A stretch of DNA of 37,910 bases from an uncultured Oscillospiraceae bacterium. GTDB taxonomy: Bacteria > Bacillota > Clostridia > Oscillospirales > Ruminococcaceae. Position 1 is the stretch's first letter. The number at the start of each line of letters is the position of its first letter. Of this stretch, positions 25,507 through 33,107 are shown in pieces. The DNA lies in assembly GCA_900546885.1 (NCBI GenBank), contig UREN01000018.1, positions 1 to 37,910 on the forward strand, in the 5' to 3' direction. The notes under the pieces are model-generated. The model had not been told where the DNA came from, did not search any database, and was given only the letters and a program-made list of their open reading frames with translations. The translations under genes were made by a program, and so were the position numbers.

Positions 25507-26679
25507 GTGTTTTGGAAAAGAGAGGGCCGCTGTGTGGCCCTGATGTGCCTTGCGGCCTTTTTGCAGGGCATGGTGTTTTACGGCCCGGTGGCGTCGCTGT
25601 ACCGCACGCAGGCCGGGCTTTCCATGGGGGATATCGCCCTCATCGAAAGCGTGTACTATCTGCTGGTGGTGGCGCTGGAGCTGCCGCTGGGCGCCGCGGC
25701 GGCCAGGCTGGGCTATAAACGCATGCTTGCCGTGTGCAGCGCGGTGTTTTTTCTTTCAAAGCTGGTTTTCTGGCGGGCGGGCAGCTTTGGCGCCTTTCTG
25801 GCCGAGCGCGTGATGCTGGCCTTTGTGGGCGCGGGCCTTTCCGGGTGCGACACCGCCTATTTGTATGTGGCGGCCGGGCCAAAGCGGGCGCAGCGCGCGC
25901 TGGGGCTGTATGGCGCGGCGGGCATGGCCGGGCTTTTGGCGGCCACGGCGGCCTTTACTCTGTTTTTTTCTGCCAGCTACCGGCAGGCGGCGCTGGCAAC
26001 GGCGGTTGCCTACGGCCTGGCGGCTCTGTGCACGCTGGCGCTGCCTGCGGTGCCCATGCAGGCCGAGGACAGGGCCGCGTTTTCCGCACAGATACGCGGC
26101 ATGTGGCGCAGCCTGTGCGCCGCGCCGCGCTATGCCCTGATGCTGGCCGCGGATGCCCTGGTGGATGTGACGGGCCAGACGGTCACAGTGTTTTTAAGCC
26201 AGCTTGCCTATGTGCGCTGCGGCCTTTCGGGCGCACAGCTTGGCGCGGCTTATCTGGGCATGACGCTGGTGGGGCTTGTGCAGGGCGCCTCTTATAAGGC
26301 CACGCGGGCGCTGGGGCGCCGCGGTTTCGGCCTGGCGGTGTGTGCGCTGATGGCGGCCGCCTGCGGCGGGCTGTGCTTTGCGCGCGGGCCTCTCTGGTGT
26401 GTGGCGTGCGTGTGGTGCGTGCAGCTTTGCTGGTGCCTGTGGCAGCCCTTTGCCCAGACGATGCACAACGACAGTGTGCGCCTTGGCGCGCGCAGCGTGG
26501 TGCTTTCGGGCTATTCCATGGCGCAGAGCCTTGCCATGAGCGGGCTGAACTTGGGCCTTGGGCGGCTGGCGGATGTCAGGCTTCCGCTGGCCTTTGCCGC
26601 AGCGGGGGCCTTCTGTATGCTGGCGTTTGTGCTGGCGGCGCTTTATTTCAGGCAGAACAAGAAAGGGTGCGTTTCATGA
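25507..26679 (+). CDS. MFS transporter, probable drug efflux type
   Basis: A 390-residue membrane protein with about 12 segments. The loop after segment 2 reads ELPLGAAAARLGYKRML, close to the MFS motif A pattern (GxxxDRxGRR-like). The general layout is that of small-molecule exporters, but no substrate can be read. The GTG start at 25507 lies 9 nt after AGGAAAGGA. That ribosome site is sequestered by the upstream hairpin, which suggests induced expression and supports an antibiotic or toxic-compound role. The ATG of the next gene overlaps its stop. Confidence 0.85.
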   Translation: MFWKREGRCVALMCLAAFLQGMVFYGPVASLYRTQAGLSMGDIALIESVYYLLVVALELPLGAAAARLGYKRMLAVCSAVFFLSKLVFWRAGSFGAFLAERVMLAFVGAGLSGCDTAYLYVAAGPKRAQRALGLYGAAGMAGLLAATAAFTLFFSASYRQAALATAVAYGLAALCTLALPAVPMQAEDRAAFSAQIRGMWRSLCAAPRYALMLAADALVDVTGQTVTVFLSQLAYVRCGLSGAQLGAAYLGMTLVGLVQGASYKATRALGRRGFGLAVCALMAAACGGLCFARGPLWCVACVWCVQLCWCLWQPFAQTMHNDSVRLGARSVVLSGYSMAQSLAMSGLNLGLGRLADVRLPLAFAAAGAFCMLAFVLAALYFRQNKKGCVS

Positions 26680-27182
26680 ATTTTAAACTGACGGCCACAA
26701 AAAAGACATATTACATTGTGGGCGGGTGCGCGGCCGCGCTGGCCCTGGCCGGGGCGGCGCTGTACCTGCCGGGCTATTACTTCGATTTTTTGTTCACGCT
26801 TTCCGCCATTCTGGCCGGGGCCATGTTCCTGTTGGTGGCGGCGGCCGAGGGCGCAAAAACGCCCGAGGGCAAGGCGGCCCTGGTGGCGCTTCTTTTGCAG
26901 CTGGTATACTTTTTCCCCGGTGTGCCGCAAAAGGTGGGCGGCGCGCTGGCGTGGCCCGTGTTTGCGGCCGCGCACTTTATGGCGGCGGAAAAAGAGGGCG
27001 ATAACCTGCGCACGCTTTCGTTTCTGGTGATGATGGCCGGCGGTGTGCAGCTGGTGTTCAGCTTTGTGCCGCTGGGCGCCATGTTCAAGGGCGTGCTGGC
27101 GGTGGTGATTGCGCTTTCTCAGCTTCTGCTGTGCAGCTCGCTTGCCGGGCGCGAAAAGCGCAACATGGAAAAAGGGGAATAA
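26676..27182 (+). CDS. small membrane protein coupled to the MFS transporter
   Basis: A 168-residue hydrophobic protein with five or six predicted segments (near 12-30, 35-52, 60-78, 85-100, 110-130, 135-152) and a charged C-terminus. I do not recognise a family; it is about the size of YhhN-type proteins, but that is not established. The ATG at 26676 overlaps the MFS stop (ATGA), with GAAAGGG 7 nt or so upstream, so its translation depends on the transporter being translated. It may be a partner or an unrelated passenger. Confidence 0.75.
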   Translation: MNFKLTATKKTYYIVGGCAAALALAGAALYLPGYYFDFLFTLSAILAGAMFLLVAAAEGAKTPEGKAALVALLLQLVYFFPGVPQKVGGALAWPVFAAAHFMAAEKEGDNLRTLSFLVMMAGGVQLVFSFVPLGAMFKGVLAVVIALSQLLLCSSLAGREKRNMEKGE

Positions 27183-27230
27183 GCCCCCGGCCTGCGCGCA
27201 TATGAATTTGTGGACAAGGGGGGCACTGCC

Positions 27231-28496
27231 ATGAAACCAATGAAAAAACTGACGGCGCTGGCGCTGGCCTGCGCGCTGGGGCTTTCCGCCTGCGCCGGGC
27301 CGGGCGGCGCCTCTTCGCACAGCGCCCCCAGGCAGGATTTTACAAGCGTGCCCCCCGGCGCGGGCAGCACGCAGGAGGGCGCACCGGCACAGGCCATGCG
27401 CTACCGCAGCATGTGGTTCAGCTATTTGGAATGGCCCATGCTGGATACGTCCAGCGCCGAGGCTTTCACCGCCAGTGTGGACACCGTGCTGGATCACTGT
27501 GTTTCTCTGGGGCTGAACTGCATCACCGTGCAGGTGCGCCCCTTTGCGGACGCCACTTATGAAAGCGGGCTGTTTCCCTGGAGCCATGTGGTGACAGGCA
27601 CGCAGGGGCAGGCCCCGGGCTTTGACCCGCTGGAGATTTTTATTGCCCGCGCGCACGAAAAGGGCCTTGCCTTCGAGGCGTGGGTAAACCCCTACCGCGT
27701 GCGCCTGAACGAGACGCGCCCGCCCAATGTGGCCGAAAACAGCCTGGAGAACACCCACCCCGAATGGGTGAAGCAGGCGGCGGGCGGCGCCTATCTGGAG
27801 CCTTCAAACCCGGACGTGCAGGCCTATATCTGCAAGGGCGTGGAAGAGATTGTAAAAAATTATGCCGTGGACGGCATCCAGTTTGACGATTACTTTTACC
27901 CCACCACCGACGAGGCGTTTGACGCACAGGAGTATGCCGGGCTGGGCGGCGGCCTCTCTTTGGCGGAATGGCGGCGCCAGAATGTGAACACGCTGGTGAA
28001 AAGCGTGTATGACACCGTGCATGCCGCCGCGGCCGAGGCCGGGCGCACCGTGGTGTTCGGCATAAGTCCTCAAGGTAATAATGATAATAATTATAACACT
28101 CAGTATAGTGATGTGGGGCTGTGGCTCTCCACGCCCGGCTATGTGGATTATGTGATGCCGCAGGTGTATTGGGGCTACGATTTCCGCCTGCAAAGCGGGT
28201 CGGACCGGTTTGCCTTTGAAAACATTGTGGCGGAATGGCTGGCCATGCCGCGCAGCGAAAGCGTGGCGCTTGCCTTTGGCCTGGGCGCATGGCGCATTGG
28301 CGCGGGCGATGGCTCCAGCGCTGAGACGCAGGAGTGGGAGAGCGGCCATAACCTTGCCGATATGCTGGGCACGCTGGAGGGCGCCGGGGCGGACGGCTAC
28401 GCGCTGTACCGCTATGCCAGCCTGTTCGATAACCCCGAATATGCCCAGCTGGCCGCGCAGGAGGCCGAGGCCCTGCGCCAGCGGGCCGCGGGCTGA
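27231..28496 (+). CDS. lipoprotein with GHL10 (DUF187) glycoside hydrolase-like domain
   Basis: A 421-residue protein. It has a lipoprotein signal peptide with lipobox LSAC (cysteine near residue 21), a Ser/Pro/Gly-rich linker to about 60, then a TIM-barrel domain: MRYRSMWFSYLEWP, LGLNCITVQVRPFADATY, FEAWVNPYRV, NPDVQAYICKGVEEIVKNYAVDGIQFDDYF and DYVMPQVYWGYDF. The QFDDYF and PQVYW acidic/aromatic strands are where catalytic residues lie in this family, which is thought to act on bacterial surface polysaccharide or peptidoglycan. The ATG at 27231 has AAGGGGGG 7 nt upstream. A short AT-rich tract at 28060-28112 encodes GNNDNNYNTQYSD and uses AAT, unlike the rest. Confidence 0.9.
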   Translation: MKPMKKLTALALACALGLSACAGPGGASSHSAPRQDFTSVPPGAGSTQEGAPAQAMRYRSMWFSYLEWPMLDTSSAEAFTASVDTVLDHCVSLGLNCITVQVRPFADATYESGLFPWSHVVTGTQGQAPGFDPLEIFIARAHEKGLAFEAWVNPYRVRLNETRPPNVAENSLENTHPEWVKQAAGGAYLEPSNPDVQAYICKGVEEIVKNYAVDGIQFDDYFYPTTDEAFDAQEYAGLGGGLSLAEWRRQNVNTLVKSVYDTVHAAAAEAGRTVVFGISPQGNNDNNYNTQYSDVGLWLSTPGYVDYVMPQVYWGYDFRLQSGSDRFAFENIVAEWLAMPRSESVALAFGLGAWRIGAGDGSSAETQEWESGHNLADMLGTLEGAGADGYALYRYASLFDNPEYAQLAAQEAEALRQRAAG

Positions 28497-28920
28497 AGCC
28501 GCGCCCGCCGCGCGGCCCCGAAAGCGCCCCGCGTCAAAAAGTGCGCGCTGGCGGCGCCAGGCCGTGCCCTGGCCCCATGGCGGCACAGAGGCAGGGGGCT
28601 GCAAGTTTGTTTTTTAACACAGGCAAAGCAAAGCCCCCGTGGCAGGCCGGAAGGCTGCCACGGGGGCTTTTTATGTGTTTTTGTGCAGGAAGGCAACGGC
28701 CAGCGCCGCAAAAAATGCGCCTGTGGCGGGCCTGTGTGGGGGCAACGGGTTCCCAGCACAAAGCCGGCTTCGGGCACGGCGGCGCAGGGCAGTTTGCGGA
28801 AGAAAAAGAAAAAGGCCGCGCCAAACGGGCCGCAGGGCGGCAAACACGCCCTGCCGGCATGGCGCCGGCCTTTTACAAGGCAGGTTGTATTACACTGGAA
28901 AGGACGCCTGCGGCGGGCGC
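28497..28920. other. convergent intergenic region, 424 nt
   Basis: It holds the terminator at 28632-28672. The remainder (28673-28920) contains a few GC-rich inverted repeats and, on the minus strand, a T-rich stretch near 28797-28810 that may help end the MBL gene. I see no gene in it. Confidence 0.6.
28632..28672 (+). terminator. strong terminator after the GHL10 lipoprotein gene
   Basis: A perfect 14-bp stem (28632-28645 with 28655-28668) followed by T4-T5. Confidence 0.9.
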
Positions 28921-29586
28921 TTAGCGGAAGAAGGAATCCTTCCATTCTTCGCACTGGTACCCCTTCTGGCGCAGAATGGCGCACAGCTTTTTGCCGTTGC
29001 CGCCGGTGCCGGGGTTTTCCTCCTCGGCATAGTGATAGGGAACCACCAGGGCGGGCCGGTGCTCCATCTTTTCCAGCTCTGCGGGAATGCGTGTCTCAAA
29101 GCCCGGCATGTTCCATACGCCATCGCAGCACACGAACAGCACGTCGCACACAACGTCCTCATCCAGCACATCGGTGTCGCCCGAGATATAATAGCGCACA
29201 CCGCCCAGGTTTAAAAGCAGCCCAAACCCAAACCCGGCCGGGTGGTTTTGGTTTTCCGCCACCACGGGCGTCACCATGGCGCCGCATTCAAACACAGCCG
29301 AGGGCGAACCCGCGCTGATTGCGGTGAAATAATCGGGGTTGATGTCGAAGGCCTCCATCAGCATGGCGCCCACGTCAAGCGTGGAGGCATAGCAGGTGTC
29401 GTCCTTTTTCACCTTGGCAATGTCGTCGGGGGAAAAATGGTCGCTGTGGGGGTGGGTGATGATGATGAGGTCCGCATCATGCGGGGCATCCGGAACCATG
29501 TACGGGTCCACATACACCACGACGTCATCCACATCAAAGCAGATGCAGCCGTGCTTCACAAAGCGGACAGATGAGAGGGGGTCCAT
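28921..29586 (-). CDS. MBL-fold metallohydrolase (UlaG-like)
   Basis: A 221-residue cytoplasmic protein of the metallo-beta-lactamase fold. The metal-binding motif is H45-x-H47-x-D49-H50 (THPHSDHF), followed by further metal-site positions in ISGDTD and PYHY. The short form resembles the UlaG/YtkL-like group (L-ascorbate-6-phosphate lactonase relatives); the substrate is unknown. The start at 29586 has AAGGAG 8 nt upstream. Divergent from the small lipoprotein gene; a weak minus-strand promoter (TTCTGG, 16 bp, TATACT at 29660-29655) would overlap the plus-strand -10. Confidence 0.88.
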   Translation of the reverse strand: MDPLSSVRFVKHGCICFDVDDVVVYVDPYMVPDAPHDADLIIITHPHSDHFSPDDIAKVKKDDTCYASTLDVGAMLMEAFDINPDYFTAISAGSPSAVFECGAMVTPVVAENQNHPAGFGFGLLLNLGGVRYYISGDTDVLDEDVVCDVLFVCCDGVWNMPGFETRIPAELEKMEHRPALVVPYHYAEEENPGTGGNGKKLCAILRQKGYQCEEWKDSFFR

Positions 29587-29633
29587 AAAACAGCTCCTTA
29601 CAGAAATGTTACGTTTTTTGCGACGTTTTCTAT

Positions 29634-29662
29634 TTGTATATTCGCGAGGGATGTAGTATAAT
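29634..29662 (+). promoter_or_regulatory. sigma-A promoter of the small lipoprotein gene and probably the xpaC cluster
   Basis: TTGTAT, 17 bp, TATAAT. The leader to the lipoprotein start would be about 100 nt. Confidence 0.65.
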
Positions 29663-29770
29663 ATGCCTCGACAGCACCAGAAGATATCCAAGGGGCGCTG
29701 CGCATATTGGTATACATGTGCTATTGTAGCGCCTTTTGATAGAAAAGTCAAAAACCGGAGGAAACCTTTG

Positions 29771-30340
29771 ATGAAACACAGCGTTTTAAACCGGCTGTTG
29801 GCCCTTGGCCTTGCTTTGGCGCTTTGCCTTTCGCTGGCCGCGTGCAGCAGCTCGTCTGATACCGAAGAGGAAGAAGTGACGAATACCGTGCAGGCACAGG
29901 CCGGCGGCAGCGTTACGCTGCCGGAGGGCTTTACCGTGCCCGAAGAGGCGGGCCGCATTGCCACCCAGGCCTCGGGCGACACTTTGTACGGCGCCTTTAC
30001 CCTTACCAATTACAACACCACGGGCTATTTTACGCAGAACGGCTCTGTCACCGTGACGGTGCAGGCCTCGCTGTGGACGGACGGCGTGGACACCCAGTGG
30101 ACGGACGCCTATTTCGATTTGTGGAAGCAGGGCGACGGCGAAACGCAGTATGTAAGCACCGTGCACTTTGTGGCGGACGACACGGCCCAAAGCTATACCT
30201 TCAGCGGGCTGGAGGCGGGCGCGTCATACCGGCTTAGCTTTGGCTACAGCGATGTGCCCCGCTATAAGCTTTCGGGCAAATTTTCCGTGACGGGCATTAC
30301 AGGCGAGGGCACTGCCGAAGAGCCTGTGGCAAACGAATGA
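29771..30340 (+). CDS. small lipoprotein of unknown function
   Basis: A 189-residue protein. It has a signal peptide with lipobox LAAC (cysteine near residue 25), an acidic linker, and then a beta-rich domain of about 130 residues rich in Thr, Tyr and Asp (for example GAFTLTNYNTTGYFTQNGSV) that looks like an Ig- or fibronectin-like fold. I do not recognise a family. GGAGG lies 9 nt before the ATG at 29771. It precedes the xpaC cluster by 142 nt containing two hairpins, so it may share that transcript. Confidence 0.75.
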   Translation: MKHSVLNRLLALGLALALCLSLAACSSSSDTEEEEVTNTVQAQAGGSVTLPEGFTVPEEAGRIATQASGDTLYGAFTLTNYNTTGYFTQNGSVTVTVQASLWTDGVDTQWTDAYFDLWKQGDGETQYVSTVHFVADDTAQSYTFSGLEAGASYRLSFGYSDVPRYKLSGKFSVTGITGEGTAEEPVANE

Positions 30341-30359
30341 TACCGCACGCCCGCATGGG

Positions 30360-30424
30360 GCGCGGCACAGTGCCGCGCGGCCGGGGGCGCTTGGCTGCGC
30401 GCCTTTCCCCGCGGGGAAGGGCGC
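30360..30424 (+). other. two long GC-rich hairpins between the lipoprotein gene and xpaC
   Basis: GCGCGGCAC (30360-30368) faces GTGCCGCGC (30370-30378). CGCGCCTTTCCCC (from about 30398) pairs with GGGGAAGGGCGCG (to about 30424) with one T-G pair. Neither has a T-run. They may stabilise or separate the two messages instead of ending transcription. Confidence 0.4.
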
Positions 30425-30482
30425 GTTCGCATAAGGCGGCCCCTTGCGGGGGCACGCATCAGGAAAGGGACGGGAACAGAAC

Positions 30483-31214
30483 ATGAAGCAAAACTCGCAT
30501 GGCGCAAAGGTGGAAAAAAAGGTGCCCTCTGCGCTGCCCATTTACCTTGCCGCAGGCGCATTTCTGCTGTGCGCGCTGGCGCTGCCCATCTACCGGATGT
30601 GGGCGCTGGCCGCCGCGGCCCTCATTGCCGCAGCAGCCTATGTGCTGGGGCAAAAGCTGTTTCCGCCGCGCACGGTGCTGGTGGATGCACCGGCCGCCGT
30701 ATATGCCACGGGCGAGCAGGCTGTGGATGAGATGTTGCGGGAAGCACAGGAAAACGTGGACGCCATTGCCCGCCTGAACGAGGCCATTGAGGACGCCGGG
30801 CTTTCGGCCGCCATGGCCCGGATGGAGCAGGCGGGCCGCGCCATTTTGGCCGAGGTGGCCAAGGCGCCGGCCAAGGGAAAGAACATTCGCAAGTTTACGG
30901 CCTATTACCTGCCCACGGCGGTGAAGGTGCTTACCACCTATGCAAAGCTGGACGCCTCCGGCGCGCAGGGGCAGAACGCGCAGGCCCTGATGGCCGAGGT
31001 GAAAAAGAACGCAAACACCATTGCCGCGGCCTTTGAAAGCCAGCTGGATGCGCTGTTTTCGGGCGAAGTGCTGGACGTGAGCACCGATTTGAAGGTGCTG
31101 GACGGCATTGCGCGCGGCGATGGCCTGGTAGACGAAGGGCTGAAGGCCCGGCTGGCCGGCACGGCGGCAGACCTGGGCGCCCAAAACGAGGACGGCCCCA
31201 CGCTGACGCTTTGA
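30483..31214 (+). CDS. xpaC: XpaC-like protein (5-bromo-4-chloroindolyl phosphate hydrolysis family)
   Basis: A 243-residue protein. Two membrane segments lie at about 15-34 and 38-56, followed by a long helical cytoplasmic domain with LREAQENVDAIARLNEAIEDAGLSAAM and FTAYYLPTAVKVLTTYAKLD, the XpaC hallmark. The family name comes from an old Bacillus phenotype; the real role is unknown, but the gene is commonly next to telA. The protein ends in P-T-L-T-L, matching the repeated motif at the TelA N-terminus. The ATG at 30483 follows AGGAAAGGGACGGG. It starts the xpaC-telA-lemA-like-TPM cluster. Confidence 0.88.
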   Translation: MKQNSHGAKVEKKVPSALPIYLAAGAFLLCALALPIYRMWALAAAALIAAAAYVLGQKLFPPRTVLVDAPAAVYATGEQAVDEMLREAQENVDAIARLNEAIEDAGLSAAMARMEQAGRAILAEVAKAPAKGKNIRKFTAYYLPTAVKVLTTYAKLDASGAQGQNAQALMAEVKKNANTIAAAFESQLDALFSGEVLDVSTDLKVLDGIARGDGLVDEGLKARLAGTAADLGAQNEDGPTLTL

Positions 31215-31245
31215 GGCAGAACAGGCAAGCCCACACATAGAAGGT

Positions 31246-31276
31246 GCCGCCCGGGCGCGCCCGGCGGCCGGTTTTT
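31246..31276 (+). terminator. terminator-like hairpin between xpaC and telA
   Basis: GCCGCC-C-GGGC (31246-31256) pairs with GCCCGGCGGC (31259-31268) with one bulged C, and CGGTTTTT follows. A partial terminator would lower telA relative to xpaC. Confidence 0.5.
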
Positions 31277-31304
31277 AAAAATTCGAGAAAGGAACCGATG
31301 CATC

Positions 31305-32507
31305 ATGACAGATAACACCACCCCCAACCTGACGCTTGACGAGCCCGCCGCCCCCAGCCTGACGCTGGAACAGCAGGCGCCTGCCGCCCCGGGCCTGACG
31401 CTGGACGCCGCCCCCGAACAACAGGCGGAACAGCCCGCCGAGGCGCCCAAGCCCCTTGACGCAGACGCCATGGCGGAGGAGAGCGGCCTTTCGCCCGAGG
31501 AAAAGCAGCAGGTGGAAGACTTTGCAAAAAAGATAGACCTTTCCAACTCTACCCAGATTTTGCAATACGGCGCGGCCAGCCAGAAAAAGGTGGCGGATTT
31601 TTCCACCTCTGCGCTGGAGAATATCCGCACGAAAGACCTGGGCGAGGTGGGCGACATGGTCACCGGCCTCATCACCGAGCTGAAGGGCTTTGACGCCACG
31701 GCCGAACAGCCCAAGGGCATCTTCGGCTGGTTCAAAAAAGCGGGCAACCAGGTGGAAGAGCTGAAGCTGCGCTATTCGAAGGCAGAGACGAATGTGGATA
31801 AAATTGAAAGCATGCTGCAGGATCACCAGGTGCAGCTGCTGAAAGATATCTCGATGCTGGACACCATGTACGAGCGCAACCTGGTGTATTTCAAAGAGCT
31901 CACCATGTACATCATTGCGGGCAAGAAAAAGCTGGAGCAGGTGCGCGCGGAAGACCTGCCCAAACTGGTGGAAAAGGCGCAGAAAAGCGGCCTGCCCGAG
32001 GACGCCCAGGCCGCGAAGGACCTGGAGGACCAGTGCACCCGCTTTGAAAAGAAACTGTATGACCTGGAGCTGACGCGCAACATCTCGGTGCAGATGTCGC
32101 CGCAGATCCGCCTTATCCAGTCCAACGACACGATGATGGCGGAAAAGATTCAGACGTCCATTGTGAACACCATCCCCTTGTGGAAAAGCCAGATGGTGCT
32201 GGCGCTGGGGCTTGCCCATTCCCAGCAGGCCATTGACGCGCAGCGCGCCGTGACAGACATGACCAACGAGCTGTTGAAGAAAAACGCCGCAGCCCTCAAG
32301 CAGGGCACCATTGAGGCGGCGAAGGAATCGGAGCGCGGCATTGTGGACATTGAGACCCTGCAGCAGACCAACCGCAGCCTGATTGAAACGCTGGACGAAG
32401 TGGTGAAGATTCAAACCGAGGGCCGCGCCAAGCGCGTGGCCGCCGAGGCCGAGCTGGGGCGCATTGAGGGCGAGCTGAAGGCAAAGCTGCTTGAGATGGC
32501 GAAATGA
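31305..32507 (+). CDS. telA: TelA family toxic-anion (tellurite) resistance protein
   Basis: A 400-residue, mostly helical cytoplasmic protein. The TelA domain covers about 60-400; recognisable parts are FGWFKKAGNQVEELKLRYSKAETNVDKI, LLKDISMLDTMYERNLVYFKEL and SNDTMMAEKIQTSIVNTIPLWKSQMVLALG. The family is linked to tellurite and other stress resistance, with an unknown mechanism. The N-terminal 35 residues are disordered-looking and hold three copies of P-x-LTL-(D/E) at residues 7, 17 and 29. The ATG at 31305 has AAAGGA about 11 nt upstream; an out-of-frame ATG lies 7 nt before. It is followed after 28 nt by the LemA-like gene. Confidence 0.93.
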   Translation: MTDNTTPNLTLDEPAAPSLTLEQQAPAAPGLTLDAAPEQQAEQPAEAPKPLDADAMAEESGLSPEEKQQVEDFAKKIDLSNSTQILQYGAASQKKVADFSTSALENIRTKDLGEVGDMVTGLITELKGFDATAEQPKGIFGWFKKAGNQVEELKLRYSKAETNVDKIESMLQDHQVQLLKDISMLDTMYERNLVYFKELTMYIIAGKKKLEQVRAEDLPKLVEKAQKSGLPEDAQAAKDLEDQCTRFEKKLYDLELTRNISVQMSPQIRLIQSNDTMMAEKIQTSIVNTIPLWKSQMVLALGLAHSQQAIDAQRAVTDMTNELLKKNAAALKQGTIEAAKESERGIVDIETLQQTNRSLIETLDEVVKIQTEGRAKRVAAEAELGRIEGELKAKLLEMAK

Positions 32508-32535
32508 CAGCGCCCCAAAAAAGGAGCATGAAGCA

Positions 32536-33075
32536 ATGGAGAACAAAACCACCTGGAAAGAAAACCGCCCCCTAGCCTGCCTGGTGCTGGTGCTGGCCGT
32601 GCTGGTGGGCGTGCTGGGCATTGGCACGGCCAAGGTGCGCGGTGTGGCTGGCACGGCGCTGGATTATTACAACCAGAACATGGCGGCCGACTTTACCGCG
32701 CGGGAGACAGCCGCCCAGACCATTCTGGGCATTGCCGGGCAAGAGCTGGGCGAGGACGACGCCAAGGTGCAGGCGGCCGCCAGCGCGCTGGCCGAAAGCC
32801 AGGCGGCCGCCACCCCGGCGGAAAAGTATACGGCGGGCACCAAGCTGGAGACGGCGGTGGGCATTGTGTACAATGCACTGCCTCAGGCCGCGCGGGACCC
32901 GCAGAAAAGCGCCGCCCAGCTTGCGTGGAGCGAGTTCGTCAGCCGCACCGACATCCTCTCGCATTCCATGGAGAAATATAACACCTATGCCCAGGCCGTA
33001 CAGGATACAATCGAGGGCTTTCCGGCCTCGCTTCTGGCAAGGTTGGCCGGGGTGGACGCCCAGGCCATGGCCTGA
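32536..33075 (+). CDS. LemA-like membrane-anchored protein, divergent
   Basis: A 179-residue protein with one N-terminal membrane segment (about 13-31) and a helical remainder. The C-terminal stretch, MEKYNTYAQAVQDTIEGFPAS followed by LLARLAGV, matches the LemA pattern of YN..V..YN..I..FP..L.A. The RRxDLIPNLV signature of classical LemA is missing, so the call is tentative. Its place directly before a TPM-domain gene supports it, since LemA and TPM proteins are often paired. AAGGAG lies 9 nt before the ATG at 32536. Confidence 0.65.
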   Translation: MENKTTWKENRPLACLVLVLAVLVGVLGIGTAKVRGVAGTALDYYNQNMAADFTARETAAQTILGIAGQELGEDDAKVQAAASALAESQAAATPAEKYTAGTKLETAVGIVYNALPQAARDPQKSAAQLAWSEFVSRTDILSHSMEKYNTYAQAVQDTIEGFPASLLARLAGVDAQAMA

Positions 33076-33107
33076 AGCGGTGCACAAAACAGGAGAGGGG
33101 GCGCAAA

